Assembly (NCBI GenBank): GCA_900315565.1
Contig: OMZS01000012.1
Coordinates: forward strand, 1 to 64,000
DNA length: 64,000 nt
Reading direction: 5' to 3'
Source: an uncultured Prevotellaceae bacterium
Lineage (GTDB): Bacteria > Bacteroidota > Bacteroidia > Bacteroidales > Bacteroidaceae
The position numbers were made by a program, and so were the translations under genes. A model generated the notes under the pieces. The model did not search any database and was not told the DNA's origin. It worked only from the letters and a program-made list of their open reading frames with translations. This document shows positions 16,475 through 24,863 of the stretch, piece by piece (the stretch's first letter is position 1; every line of letters starts with the position of its first letter).

Positions 16475-17371
16475 ATGATGAAAAGGTTATTTTTCTTTAT
16501 GCCATTCCTGTGCCTCGTGCTCATGGCCCAGGCGCAGGACTTTGAGACGGAGTTAGCCATGATAGAAGTGCCCAGCTTCAACGGGAAAACACTCGCGAAG
16601 GCTCCTGCCGGCAAGAGCCGTACGTTGCAACTTGCACGCACCAAGTATTCAAAACCCCTCGACGACTACAGTACGCTTGCCCTGCCATCGCTCAAACTGG
16701 GTAACATCATTGGGCATCCCACGCTGGGGTGGGACGACACCGACTTTAAAGTGCCCGAAGGCGTGCCGGCTGTCTATCATGACAAGTGGGCACTGAACGA
16801 CGTGTTCACCGACGGCGACTACCCCGTGGCCATCTATGGCCGTATGCCGGGCGAGGAGCCCCTTCCCTGGGGCAAGTCAGAGAAAGACCTCTCTTGCCGT
16901 GGCCGTGAGCCGCACCTGATTATGCTTCTCGACCCTTCGCGCGAAGTGAAGAAAGTGTATAACACTCGCGACATTACCATTACCGAGAAAGACAGCCTTT
17001 TCCAGCAGGTGACGTGGGCCGTGGTGAAAGATGGGGTGCTCTATTTCTCGGAGTGTACCATTGCGGCACCAGACAAAGACTCTCAGGGCAACTACCTTGT
17101 GGCCGTCGATACCAAGACCGACAAGACTATCTGGATGAGCAAGCCGCGCACCGTGAATTCCGACAACTTCCTGATTGTAGATAATTCCATCATCTGCGGC
17201 TTGGGAGGCTCGGGAATCACCGACTACATTTATGTGCTGAACCGCTTTACGGGAGTCAAGACGCAAGAGTACTGGATACCCACGGCGGCCAATTGGTTTG
17301 CCATTGGTGAGGACAAACGGCTTTACGTTAGTCTCTACGACAAGCACGTTGCCTTCAGAATAATGAGATAG
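16475..17371 (+). CDS. secreted protein of unknown function, propeller-like
   Basis: The 298-residue protein has a signal peptide (cut after AQAQ) and a soluble body. Phrases such as VDTKTDKTIWMSKPRT, FLIVDNSIICGLGG and VLNRFTGVKTQEYWI recall the blades of PQQ-like or two-component-type beta-propellers, but I cannot assign a family. The ribosome-binding site AAAGGAGGTGAT (16463-16474) is fully complementary to the 3' end of 16S rRNA, rare in Bacteroidota. With it, the second ATG (16478) has a seven-base spacer and is the more likely start than 16475. The gene stands alone, behind a repeat-rich kilobase, and converges on a glycosidase gene. Confidence 0.78.
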   Translation: MMKRLFFFMPFLCLVLMAQAQDFETELAMIEVPSFNGKTLAKAPAGKSRTLQLARTKYSKPLDDYSTLALPSLKLGNIIGHPTLGWDDTDFKVPEGVPAVYHDKWALNDVFTDGDYPVAIYGRMPGEEPLPWGKSEKDLSCRGREPHLIMLLDPSREVKKVYNTRDITITEKDSLFQQVTWAVVKDGVLYFSECTIAAPDKDSQGNYLVAVDTKTDKTIWMSKPRTVNSDNFLIVDNSIICGLGGSGITDYIYVLNRFTGVKTQEYWIPTAANWFAIGEDKRLYVSLYDKHVAFRIMR

Positions 17372-17396
17372 CCGGGCTGCAGCTGAATCATACCAT

Positions 17397-17431
17397 AAAG
17401 GCCAAGGAAGCGTTTTGCCTCCTTGGCCTTT
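17397..17431. terminator. hairpin between convergent genes
   Basis: AAAGGCCAAGGA (17397-17408) pairs perfectly with TCCTTGGCCTTT (17420-17431). The T run is short, so it is a moderate terminator candidate for the rightward gene; for the leftward glycosidase gene it follows the stop codon by about 50 bases. Confidence 0.65.
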
Positions 17432-17481
17432 AAACATGTTTTTTACTGCTGTGTAATCTGTGGTCGGTGCAATCTGTGGTC

Positions 17482-20400
17482 TTATTTTACCACGAAGTCG
17501 AGCGGCTGCAGGTCTTCGTCGCGCGAGGAAGAGCCGTAGAGTATCTGGTAACGGCCTGGACGGGTGGAAAGCTCGTCGATGCTGGGGTCGTAGTACTCGA
17601 AGGCCTCGCCGTCGAGAGTGATGGTGGCGGTGGCTGTCTGTCCGGGCGCAAGGTGGAGCTTTTGGAATCCGCGCAACGACTTGATGGGGGCTTCCTTGTA
17701 GTCGAGTGCGCGCACATACACCTGCACAATCTCGTCGCCGTCGCGCTTGCCTGTGTTCGTAACGGGCACACTGACGGTGACTTTTCCGTTGGTCTTCATC
17801 TGCTTGCTGGAAAGGCGTCCCTTGCCGTAGGCGAAGGTGGTGTAGCTCAGTCCGTAGCCGAAAGCATACTGCGGCTGGCCGCGGAAGTAGCGGTAGGTGC
17901 GGTTTTCCATGCTGTAGTCGAGGAAGTCGGGCAGGTCGTTGTTCGAACGGTAGAACGTCACGGGCAGCTTGCCGCTGGGGCAGTAGTCGCCAAAGAGCAC
18001 GTCGGCCAAAGCCTTCGAGCCGCCCTGTCCGGCATACCACGCCTGCAGCAACGCGTCGTACTGGCCTTCAACGCTGCCAAACGCGATGGCCGAGCCTGAG
18101 CAGTTGACAATGATGACGGGTTTGCCGGTGGTGTGCATGGCGCGCACCAGGTTCTGCTGCACGCGGGGCAGTTCGATGTCCTGTTTGTCGCCGCCCTCGC
18201 CCTCCATTTGTGCCGAGATGCCGCCGATGACGATGATGGCGTCGGCCTGCTTCACCTCGTTGGCCAAAGCGCTGAAGTCGATGAGGTTGCGCTCGCAGAT
18301 GTCACCACGGAGCATGGCAAACTGGCCTTTGCCGTGGCTGTATTCAATGGCCACGTCGTAGGTCTTGCCCTTTTCCACCGGGAACGACTTGTATTCGGGA
18401 CGGCGGTTGAAGAATCCGCGGCGCATGCCGCCTGCCTTGGCCTCTTCCACCACCTCGCCGTTGACGGTGAGCGTGTAGCCGTTGTCGGTCATCAGCGTGT
18501 ATTTCATTTCGCCGGTAAACGTGGAGGTGTATTTGCCACTAACGCGCACGGAGAGTGTGTCGCGGCTCACGCCCTGGGCAAATCCCCATGCGCCGAAGGT
18601 GCTGAAGTTCAGTTCGTTGTAATAGCCAGTAACGACGGGCTTGCCGCTCAGGTCGCTGTTGTTGTAGAATTCCACCAGTGCGCCCTTGCCGTCGTTGAAG
18701 TCCTGCAGGTGGTGAACGGTTTCGTACTCGTCGTCCAGCTCGCAAGCTTTCTTATAAATAATGTTGGCACCGGGCACAGCAGCCTTGATGCCGTCGAGCA
18801 GCGTGTGGGTGTGGGCTTTGGTGGGTGTGCCGCCGTAGTTGCCGTTCAGCAGTTCGGCGTTGTCGGCATTGGGTCCCACCACGGCCAGCGTCTTGATGTC
18901 TTTGCTGAGCGGCAGCACGCCCTTGTTCTCCAACAGCACCATCGACTCGCGTGCGGCCTGTGTGGCCAGGTCGTTGTTTGACTCGCTGCTGATGACGCTT
19001 TCGGGCATGTTGGCCCAGGGCAGCATGTCGGCTGGGTCGAACATGCCCAGTTCGAAGCGGCCTGTGAGCGTGAGGCGCAGGTGGTCGTCGAGTGTTGATT
19101 CCTTGATGAGGCCTTTCTGCAATGCCTCGGTGAGCACCATGAACACTTTGCCACACTCGAGGTCGGTGCCGTTGAGCACGGCGTCAACCGATGCCGAGAG
19201 CGGGTCTTTGTGGGTTTCGTGCTGTCCCTTGTTGTAGAAGTTGTTAATGGCGTCGCAGTCGGTGAGCACAATGGCCTTATAGCCCCACTTGCGGCGCAGA
19301 ATGTCCACCAGCAGACGGTCGCTGGTACAGCAGGGCACACCCTCGTAGCGGTTGTAGGCGCACATCACCTCGCGCACGTTGCCTTTCTTCACCAGCGCCT
19401 TGAATGCGGGCAGATAGGTTTCCCACAGGTCGCGCATCGACACCGTGGCATTGTAGGTGTGGCGCAGGGGCTCCGGGCCGCTGTGCACGGCGTAGTGCTT
19501 GGCACAGGCGTGAGTTTTGTAATAGGTGTTGGGTGTTGGGTTCTGGGTGTTGGTGCCCTGCATGCCGAGCACGGTCTGCACGCCAAGCACGGCATTCAGG
19601 TAGGGATCTTCGCCGCAGGTCTCCTGACCGCGTCCCCAGCGCGGGTCGCGGAAAATGTTGACATTGGGGCACCAGAAAGTCAGCTCGGGGTTGCCGGGAT
19701 AGTAGATGGCACCCATCTGAACGCCGAACACGTTGTGGTCGGAGCGGTTCCAGTTGGCACGTGCCTCGTCGCTCACGGCACTAAACACGTCGTATATCTG
19801 CTGCGGATTGAAGGCTGCTGCCATGCCGATGGGCTGCGGAAATACTGTGTATCCGCCTTGGCGAACACCGTGGCAGGCTTCGCTCCACCAGTTGTACGAG
19901 GGAATGCCCAGCCTATCGACGCTGACCGACTTGTTCATCATCAGGCCCACCTTCTCTTCGGGAGTGAGCAGCGAAAGAAGATTCTCCACGCGCTCCTCTA
20001 TGGGCAACTGCGCATTGAGGAAGGGGTAGGGGGGCACCTTCTTGTCGGTAAGCGGAACGTTGGCGGTGGCGGCGGGCTGGGTGTCCGCTACTAGGGCTTT
20101 CACCGTGAGGTTGCCCAGCGTCATGCCGTCTTGGTCGAGCAGTTCCACGCTGCGGAAGGTCTTGCCGTTTGATGTGGCCGGTGCGAACACCACCAAAACT
20201 GCCGCCTTCTGGCCCGGTTCAATGGGCTGGTTGTCGTATCGGGCCTGTATGCACTCGCAACTGGGAATGGTGCGGCCGATGGTGATGGGCGATTTCGAGC
20301 GGTTCTCGAGGGTGAACGTGTGGCAAACGGCGCCCAGATGGGCGTTCACGTTGCCGAAGTCCCACTCGTAGGCATCGAACACAGCCACGGGCTTCTTGTT

Positions 20401-20490
20401 GTTTTGATCTTTCTGTTTTGATTTTTGCGCCAGTGCGGGCGATATGGCCAGCAGGGCGCAGACAAGGGTCAAAATTATCTTTTTCATCAT
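17482..20490 (-). CDS. DUF1573-GH3-PA14 glycoside hydrolase
   Basis: The protein (about 1002 residues) has a signal peptide, then a DUF1573-type immunoglobulin-like domain (VNAHLGAVCHTFTLENRSK, near 55), and a full family 3 glycoside hydrolase. The N-terminal barrel includes the KHYAVHSGPE substrate site and the nucleophile Asp in AIVLTDCDAINN. A PA14 domain (EFYNNSDLSGKPVVTGYY..) is inserted in the second domain, and a fibronectin III-like domain closes the protein. Such PA14-containing GH3 enzymes are usually beta-glucosidases or beta-xylosidases, acting in the periplasm. The start at 20490 is preferred because a consensus promoter lies at 20523-20554 and a start at 20511 would leave almost no leader. 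A surface loop contains GTNTQNPTPN, encoded by GGTGTTG heptamers at 19525-19552. Confidence 0.9.
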   Translation of the reverse strand: MMKKIILTLVCALLAISPALAQKSKQKDQNNKKPVAVFDAYEWDFGNVNAHLGAVCHTFTLENRSKSPITIGRTIPSCECIQARYDNQPIEPGQKAAVLVVFAPATSNGKTFRSVELLDQDGMTLGNLTVKALVADTQPAATANVPLTDKKVPPYPFLNAQLPIEERVENLLSLLTPEEKVGLMMNKSVSVDRLGIPSYNWWSEACHGVRQGGYTVFPQPIGMAAAFNPQQIYDVFSAVSDEARANWNRSDHNVFGVQMGAIYYPGNPELTFWCPNVNIFRDPRWGRGQETCGEDPYLNAVLGVQTVLGMQGTNTQNPTPNTYYKTHACAKHYAVHSGPEPLRHTYNATVSMRDLWETYLPAFKALVKKGNVREVMCAYNRYEGVPCCTSDRLLVDILRRKWGYKAIVLTDCDAINNFYNKGQHETHKDPLSASVDAVLNGTDLECGKVFMVLTEALQKGLIKESTLDDHLRLTLTGRFELGMFDPADMLPWANMPESVISSESNNDLATQAARESMVLLENKGVLPLSKDIKTLAVVGPNADNAELLNGNYGGTPTKAHTHTLLDGIKAAVPGANIIYKKACELDDEYETVHHLQDFNDGKGALVEFYNNSDLSGKPVVTGYYNELNFSTFGAWGFAQGVSRDTLSVRVSGKYTSTFTGEMKYTLMTDNGYTLTVNGEVVEEAKAGGMRRGFFNRRPEYKSFPVEKGKTYDVAIEYSHGKGQFAMLRGDICERNLIDFSALANEVKQADAIIVIGGISAQMEGEGGDKQDIELPRVQQNLVRAMHTTGKPVIIVNCSGSAIAFGSVEGQYDALLQAWYAGQGGSKALADVLFGDYCPSGKLPVTFYRSNNDLPDFLDYSMENRTYRYFRGQPQYAFGYGLSYTTFAYGKGRLSSKQMKTNGKVTVSVPVTNTGKRDGDEIVQVYVRALDYKEAPIKSLRGFQKLHLAPGQTATATITLDGEAFEYYDPSIDELSTRPGRYQILYGSSSRDEDLQPLDFVVK
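19525..19552 (-). repeat. in-frame heptamer repeat inside the GH3 gene
   Basis: GGTGTTG, GGTGTTG, GGTTCTG, GGTGTTG in direct tandem (plus-strand reading) within the catalytic barrel coding region. It encodes a Thr/Asn/Pro loop just before YYKTHACAKHYAVHSG. Confidence 0.75.
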
Positions 20491-20522
20491 TTTTGGTTGG
20501 TATGTTTCCAAGATTTAGACAG

Positions 20523-20554
20523 CAAATTTACATATTCTCCTTTACATTTGCAAA
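20523..20554 (-). promoter_or_regulatory. promoter of the GH3 gene
   Basis: On the reverse strand TTTG (20551-20554) and TAAATTTG (20523-20530) are 20 bp apart, a full consensus match. Confidence 0.75.
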
Positions 20555-20638
20555 CATTGTTTCACGGTTTTCATCGCTGCAGGCCGAAATGTAACATCAA
20601 AAAATGTACGTGTTACAGAAAAAATGTTTATCTTTGCA

Positions 20639-20716
20639 ATGCATAATGAATAATGCATAATGAAATTGGGAAATTGTGAAATAGTGAAATCGTAAAATCG
20701 TAAAATTGTGAAATAA
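20639..20716 (+). repeat. GCATAAT and GAAATTGT short-period repeats
   Basis: Three GCATAAT-like heptamers are followed by about six 8-base units (GAAATTGT, GAAATAGT, GAAATCGT, AAAATCGT). They fill the leader between a TATCTTTG -7 element (20629-20636) and the start codon at 20721. The heptamer is the reverse complement of that at 45398-45433. Confidence 0.8.
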
Positions 20717-20720
20717 AACC

Positions 20721-21317
20721 ATGAACAAGCTAATCACCATTTGTCTGCTGCTATTGGCAGCCTGGACACAGGGCAACGCCCAAAACACCCTTGGCAGCAT
20801 TCGCGAACGCTATGCGGCCATCAAGAGCGATATTGCCGAAATGATGAAAGAAGACGGCTTTCCGCGCGAGTACCACCACCTGCAGGTGATGCAGAACCTG
20901 CCTGCCACGGGGCCACACCTCGAGGATGTGAAAATGTACTGGGGCGAGCGCGACGATGATGAAATCTATCCGTCGCACTTCCTTCGCTTCGCTACCGTGA
21001 AGTACAATTTTGCCGCGCGCGAGTTCTACGAGGAATACCTCTACGACGACGATGGCAAGATTGCCTTCATCTATGCGCGTACTCCCGATGCTGACGAAGA
21101 TATAGCTACTCTGCACGACCTTCGTTTCTATTTCTCCAACGGCAAACTGATACGTGCCACCGTGAAAAGCGGTCCACTGGATGCGGCAGAGCTGAAAGAC
21201 ATCTACTCGGGCACCACCGTTCCGCAGCAGTACGACCGAATCTACCAGTCGTTGCTCTTGAGTGCTAAGAACTACCTGAATCTTTTTGAATCTATCGAAA
21301 ACACCACACATCTTTAG
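20721..21317 (+). CDS. secreted protein of unknown function
   Basis: The 198-residue protein has a signal peptide (cut after QGNAQ) and a soluble, acidic alpha/beta body without membrane segments. Recognisable strings are few: a WGERDDDEIYPSHFLRF stretch and YDDDGKIAFIYAR near residue 110, which suggests a single strand-rich domain of the kind used for binding. I recognise no family. It is preceded by a -7 promoter motif and a repeat-filled leader, and followed by a large inverted repeat and then an esterase gene in the same direction. Coding is supported by normal codon use and the export signal. Confidence 0.72.
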   Translation: MNKLITICLLLLAAWTQGNAQNTLGSIRERYAAIKSDIAEMMKEDGFPREYHHLQVMQNLPATGPHLEDVKMYWGERDDDEIYPSHFLRFATVKYNFAAREFYEEYLYDDDGKIAFIYARTPDADEDIATLHDLRFYFSNGKLIRATVKSGPLDAAELKDIYSGTTVPQQYDRIYQSLLLSAKNYLNLFESIENTTHL

Positions 21318-21330
21318 CAGGTAAAGTAAA

Positions 21331-21453
21331 CAAGGAGTTCAAGGAGTTGCAAGGAGTTCAAGACAATAGTTCTCGCTCCGAAACTCTTTTCTGATGAGGG
21401 AAACAGGAATAAAGCTATTGTCTTGAACTCCTTGCAACTCCTTGAACTTCTTG
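21331..21453. repeat. 39-bp inverted repeat with 9-base inner period
   Basis: 21331-21369 and 21415-21453 are inverted copies matching at 38 of 39 bases, separated by 45 bases. The arms consist of AAGGAGTTC or AAGGAGTTG units and end in CAAGACAATAG. A single-arm copy of the same words stands at 29550-29586. Confidence 0.9.
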
Positions 21454-21504
21454 AATTCCAAATAAAAGTTGAGCTTCGCTAAACTTAAAAGAATAACTGA
21501 ACAA

Positions 21505-22317
21505 ATGAAAAGAGTGTTTGCAACTTTTTTTGCGTTGGCCATCGCCATTGGCATGCTGGCGCAAACCTACAAGCTGGCCAGCGACATCAGTTTCACGGCC
21601 AAGACCGATGCTTACGCCCGCGAGCGGCTGAAGCTCGACGTGTATTATCCCGAAAACCTTGCCGGATGTCCCGTTATTGTGTGGTTTCACGGTGGCGGAC
21701 TGGAAGCAGGTCAGAAAGAGATTCCCGAGAAACTCAAGCAGAAAGGCTATGTGGTGGTAGGAGCCAACTACAGGCTGCTGCCACGAGTCACCGTTGATGA
21801 GACCCTCGACGATGCCGCCGAGGCCGTGGCTTGGGTGTTTCGGAATATCGGCCGCTATGGCGGCGATGCACGTAAGATGGTGGTCACGGGCCATTCGGCC
21901 GGTGGCTATCTGGCCATGTTGCTGTGTCTGAACAAAGAGTGGTTGGGGCATTACGGCATGGATGCCGACTCAGTGATGCTTTATGTGCCGTTCAGCGGCC
22001 AGGCCATCACGCACTACAATGTGCGGAAGATGGAAGGACTGTCGCCACTTCAGCCCACCATCGACCGTCATGCGCCGCTCTTCTGGGTGCGCAAGGACTG
22101 TCCGCCGCTGGTGCTTATCTGCGGCGACCGCGAACTGGAGCTGTTTGGCCGTTACGACGAAAACCAGTATTTGACCCGCATGATGAAGCTGGCGGGCCAC
22201 CAGCAGACTTATCTGTACGAGCTCGACGGCCACGGCCACGGTGGCATGGTGGAGCCAGGTTTCCACATTCTGGAAACCCACTTGCTCCGTATGCTGGGAA
22301 AGGAAGTGAATCCGTAA
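21505..22317 (+). CDS. exported alpha/beta hydrolase, carboxylesterase-like
   Basis: From the chosen start the product has 270 residues with a signal peptide (MKRVFATFFALAIAIGMLAQ). The fold markers of an alpha/beta hydrolase are clear: oxyanion HGGG (in VIVWFHGGGLEAG, about 56), nucleophile Ser in VTGHSAGGYLA (about 130), the acid in LICGDRELELFG and the His in LDGHGHGGM. It resembles BD-FAE and other xylan or feruloyl-type carboxylesterases, so deacylation of plant polysaccharide is plausible, fitting the adjacent GH3 gene, but the substrate is inferred. An upstream in-frame ATG at 21469 would ruin the signal peptide. A perfect terminator follows. Confidence 0.85.
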   Translation: MKRVFATFFALAIAIGMLAQTYKLASDISFTAKTDAYARERLKLDVYYPENLAGCPVIVWFHGGGLEAGQKEIPEKLKQKGYVVVGANYRLLPRVTVDETLDDAAEAVAWVFRNIGRYGGDARKMVVTGHSAGGYLAMLLCLNKEWLGHYGMDADSVMLYVPFSGQAITHYNVRKMEGLSPLQPTIDRHAPLFWVRKDCPPLVLICGDRELELFGRYDENQYLTRMMKLAGHQQTYLYELDGHGHGGMVEPGFHILETHLLRMLGKEVNP

Positions 22318-22334
22318 GAAAAGGCAAAAAGAAT

Positions 22335-22384
22335 GGCAGCCGCGCCCGTGTCAGCAGCATGACACGGGCGCGGCTGCCTTTTTT
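22335..22384 (+). terminator. strong intrinsic terminator after the esterase gene
   Basis: A 19-bp perfect GC-rich stem (22335-22353 with 22360-22378), a six-base loop and six T residues. Confidence 0.92.
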
Positions 22385-22549
22385 GTCCCAAATGCACTCC
22401 AAATAACAAGGTGGGTTGATACCCTGTCTTCCCGACTCCTTGGAGGCCTTTCTCTGCAAAAATGTCGGCTTAATTGGAAAGAAAAGGCACAATAACGGGG
22501 TGAAAACCATGAATTACGGCTAAAGAATGTTAATTTCTTGATTTTAAAT

Positions 22550-22572
22550 AGTACTTTGTATTGCAAGGTACT
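22550..22572 (+). promoter_or_regulatory. PadR-type operator in the padR promoter
   Basis: AGTACTTTG (22550-22558) and CAAGGTACT (22564-22572) form an imperfect palindrome with a five-base centre, 8 of 9 positions paired. Its left half contains the TTTG that could serve as -33, and TATCTTTG follows at 22584-22591. Placement predicts autorepression by the PadR protein encoded next. The rest of 22385-22549 shows no feature. Confidence 0.6.
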
Positions 22573-22662
22573 TAGTTTTTGCATATCTTTGCCGCAGAAA
22601 ACCATCATGCCGCTTTCTTCCCCGTGCATGGACGTGGGGAGAGTGGCTTAAAAACAAACAAA

Positions 22663-23013
22663 ATGAACATAGAAAACGCTAAATCACAAATGCGCAAAGG
22701 CATGCTTGAGTATTGCGTGCTGCTATTGCTGAAGCACCGCCCATCGTATGCCAGCGACATCATTCAACAGCTGAAGCAGGCTGAACTGCTGGTGGTGGAA
22801 GGTACGCTCTATCCGTTGCTTACGCGCCTGAAAAACGACGGACTGCTGCAATACCAGTGGCAGGAATCTACCCAAGGCCCGCCCCGCAAGTACTATGCGC
22901 TGAGTAGCGAAGGAGAAAAGTTTCTCGACGGACTCGACGGGGCCTGGACTGAACTCTCTAACACGGTCAACTATCTCAAAAACATTCATCCCAACTTATT
23001 AGAATCAAAATGA
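22663..23013 (+). CDS. PadR family transcriptional regulator
   Basis: The 116-residue protein is a PadR-type winged-helix repressor. The N-terminal helix-turn-helix region includes LKHRPSYASDIIQQLKQAEL and the family signature VEGTLYPLLTRLKNDGL (about 46-62), followed by the wing QGPPRKYYALSSEGE and a short C-terminal dimerisation helix. The start at 22663 gives the normal N-terminus; an upstream ATG would add an unrelated leader overlapping the promoter. A palindromic operator lies about 100 bases upstream. The stop codon overlaps the next start (ATGA), so it is translationally coupled with the PspC-domain protein, a pairing common in Bacteroidota. Confidence 0.93.
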   Translation: MNIENAKSQMRKGMLEYCVLLLLKHRPSYASDIIQQLKQAELLVVEGTLYPLLTRLKNDGLLQYQWQESTQGPPRKYYALSSEGEKFLDGLDGAWTELSNTVNYLKNIHPNLLESK

Positions 23014-24857
23014 AAAAGAATATCACCATCAACCTGTGTGGGCGCCTCTTTCAGATTGACGAGGATGCCTACGAGCTGCTGCAGCAATATGTGGAGTCGC
23101 TTCGCAGTTATTTCGGCCGTCAGGAGGGAGGCGAAGAGATTGTCGATGACATTGAGGCGCGCATTGCCGAACTGTTCGACGAGCTGCGCCAGCAGGGCAC
23201 CGAGGCCATCACCATCGACCACGTGAAGGGTATCATTACCCGCATAGGGGAACCCGAGCAGATGACCGATGAAGATAACGCTAACGATAACCCTAATGCT
23301 AACGATAACGCTAATGGCAACGCTAATGGCAACGATAAGGAGGGGCACCGTTACGACTCGTTCCGCTCGGCAGCCGACGGCATTCGTGAGAATATCCGCG
23401 AAAGAACCAAGGGCAAGCGTCTCTATCGCAACCCTAACGACAAGGTGCTTGCTGGTGTGCTTTCGGGATTGGCAGCTTACACCGATACCGACGCTACATT
23501 CTGGAGAGTGGGCTTTGTGTTGCTGACCTTTGCCGTGTATCCTTTCCTTCGCATTATCCATTTGTTTTATGGTTTTCCATCTGTATGCTTCGCCCTGCTT
23601 CTCATTTATCTGGTGCTGGCGCTGTTAGTACCCGAGGCCAAGAAGCCAGAGCAGGTGCTCGAAATGGAGGGCAAGGATGTTACGCCGCAGAACCTGGCCG
23701 ACGTGGTGGTAGATGAGAAGAAACCCGCCCAGCAGCAGCGTAGTGGTTGCTTAGGGTCGTTTCTCTCTGTGATATTTACGTTTATTACAGGCTTTTTTGT
23801 GGGAATTGCTGCTATTATTGGAGTAGTACTGCTGGTTTGTCTGTTTCTCATTGTGATATCCGTCATCATCGTCTTCACTGTTCCTGGGGCAACCCGGTTG
23901 AGTCTGCCATTCGACATCGGCTATCTCAATCTGCCCGAATTATATGCAGCCCATCCCTGGATAGTCATTGCTTTTGTGGTGAGTCTGCTGGTGGCCCTTT
24001 TCGTTCCCCTTTATGCCATTGTGCACATGCTGCTCTCCAAGTCAGGCAAAACGCAGCCCATGGGCATCGGGCAACGCATTCTTTGGATTGTGCTATGGGT
24101 GGCAGCCTTGTGCTGCATGATTCCTTCGCTCATCTGGATACAAGAGCGGGCATCTGAGCGTTACAGGACAGAATATGCCAGGACGCATAGCTATCAGGGT
24201 GTGCAGATGAGCAACGACGACATGACTTTTCTGCGCCGGGGGGGGTGGAACCTGCTCAAGGCCGAGAACTGTGCCCACTACACCTATAATGGCGACTACT
24301 ACAACGGCGACTCCGACACCCGTTATCTCGATGCCTGGAACCAAAACTGTGAGGAGGTTTATCAGGCGGAGCGCCGTGAAGCCGTGGAGCCAGGCATCTA
24401 TCGGCTCACCTGCATAGGCCGCGCCGAGGGCCCAGGCCCGTGTATCTATGCTTTGGGCGAAAAGAAGTACATACAGCCGATACCCGTCTATGGCGACAAG
24501 GGGGGTGAGCTGGCAGAGCAGATACGCCGTCAGTTGGCCGAAAACCAGGCAAGTCTGTCCGACTCGCTCGTGAGAAAAGAGCGCTCCCATGTGCGGATGA
24601 AAATCATGGGCATAGAGTTTGAGGTGGATGACGACGAACTGAAAATCAACGGCGAGGCGGTTGACCAGTACCGTGTCAAGGAAGGTATGGGATGGTCGGT
24701 CGTCACCATCGACAACATCGTCGTCACGGGTGACTCCGTTGCCTACGGCGTATCCACCGACGCAGCTTTTACAGGCCAGCCCTGCCGCGCACAGTGGTTC
24801 TCGGCCACCGACTTCAAACTGACGCGTACGGGCAACTTGAAAAGCCCCAAACAGTAG
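23010..24857 (+). CDS. PspC-domain membrane protein
   Basis: This 615-residue protein starts with a cytoplasmic helical region (about 1-85), an Asn/Asp/Ala/Gly repeat linker (about 88-110), and a PspC domain (KRLYRNPNDKVLAGVLSGLAAYTDTD, about 135-205, with its amphipathic and membrane helices). Further membrane helices lie near 250-285, 310-340 and 360-380. A soluble C-terminal region with a WNLLKAENCAHYTYNGDYYN segment follows. PspC proteins sense membrane stress. It overlaps padR by four bases and precedes two thioredoxin-like genes by six and then seven bases, forming one operon. The linker is encoded by hexamers (GATAAC, GCTAAC, GCTAAT, GGCAAC) at 23274-23339. Confidence 0.88.
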   Translation: MKKNITINLCGRLFQIDEDAYELLQQYVESLRSYFGRQEGGEEIVDDIEARIAELFDELRQQGTEAITIDHVKGIITRIGEPEQMTDEDNANDNPNANDNANGNANGNDKEGHRYDSFRSAADGIRENIRERTKGKRLYRNPNDKVLAGVLSGLAAYTDTDATFWRVGFVLLTFAVYPFLRIIHLFYGFPSVCFALLLIYLVLALLVPEAKKPEQVLEMEGKDVTPQNLADVVVDEKKPAQQQRSGCLGSFLSVIFTFITGFFVGIAAIIGVVLLVCLFLIVISVIIVFTVPGATRLSLPFDIGYLNLPELYAAHPWIVIAFVVSLLVALFVPLYAIVHMLLSKSGKTQPMGIGQRILWIVLWVAALCCMIPSLIWIQERASERYRTEYARTHSYQGVQMSNDDMTFLRRGGWNLLKAENCAHYTYNGDYYNGDSDTRYLDAWNQNCEEVYQAERREAVEPGIYRLTCIGRAEGPGPCIYALGEKKYIQPIPVYGDKGGELAEQIRRQLAENQASLSDSLVRKERSHVRMKIMGIEFEVDDDELKINGEAVDQYRVKEGMGWSVVTIDNIVVTGDSVAYGVSTDAAFTGQPCRAQWFSATDFKLTRTGNLKSPKQ

Positions 24858-24863
24858 AACGAT

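Noticed and set aside
18133-20094. Long forward-strand frames within the GH3 gene region (18133-18981, 19210-20094)
   Set aside because: Both are antisense to conserved GH3 sequence and encode no recognisable domain.
22579-22662. Upstream extension of padR
   Set aside because: The extra 28 codons overlap the -7 element (22584-22591) and do not match PadR N-termini.
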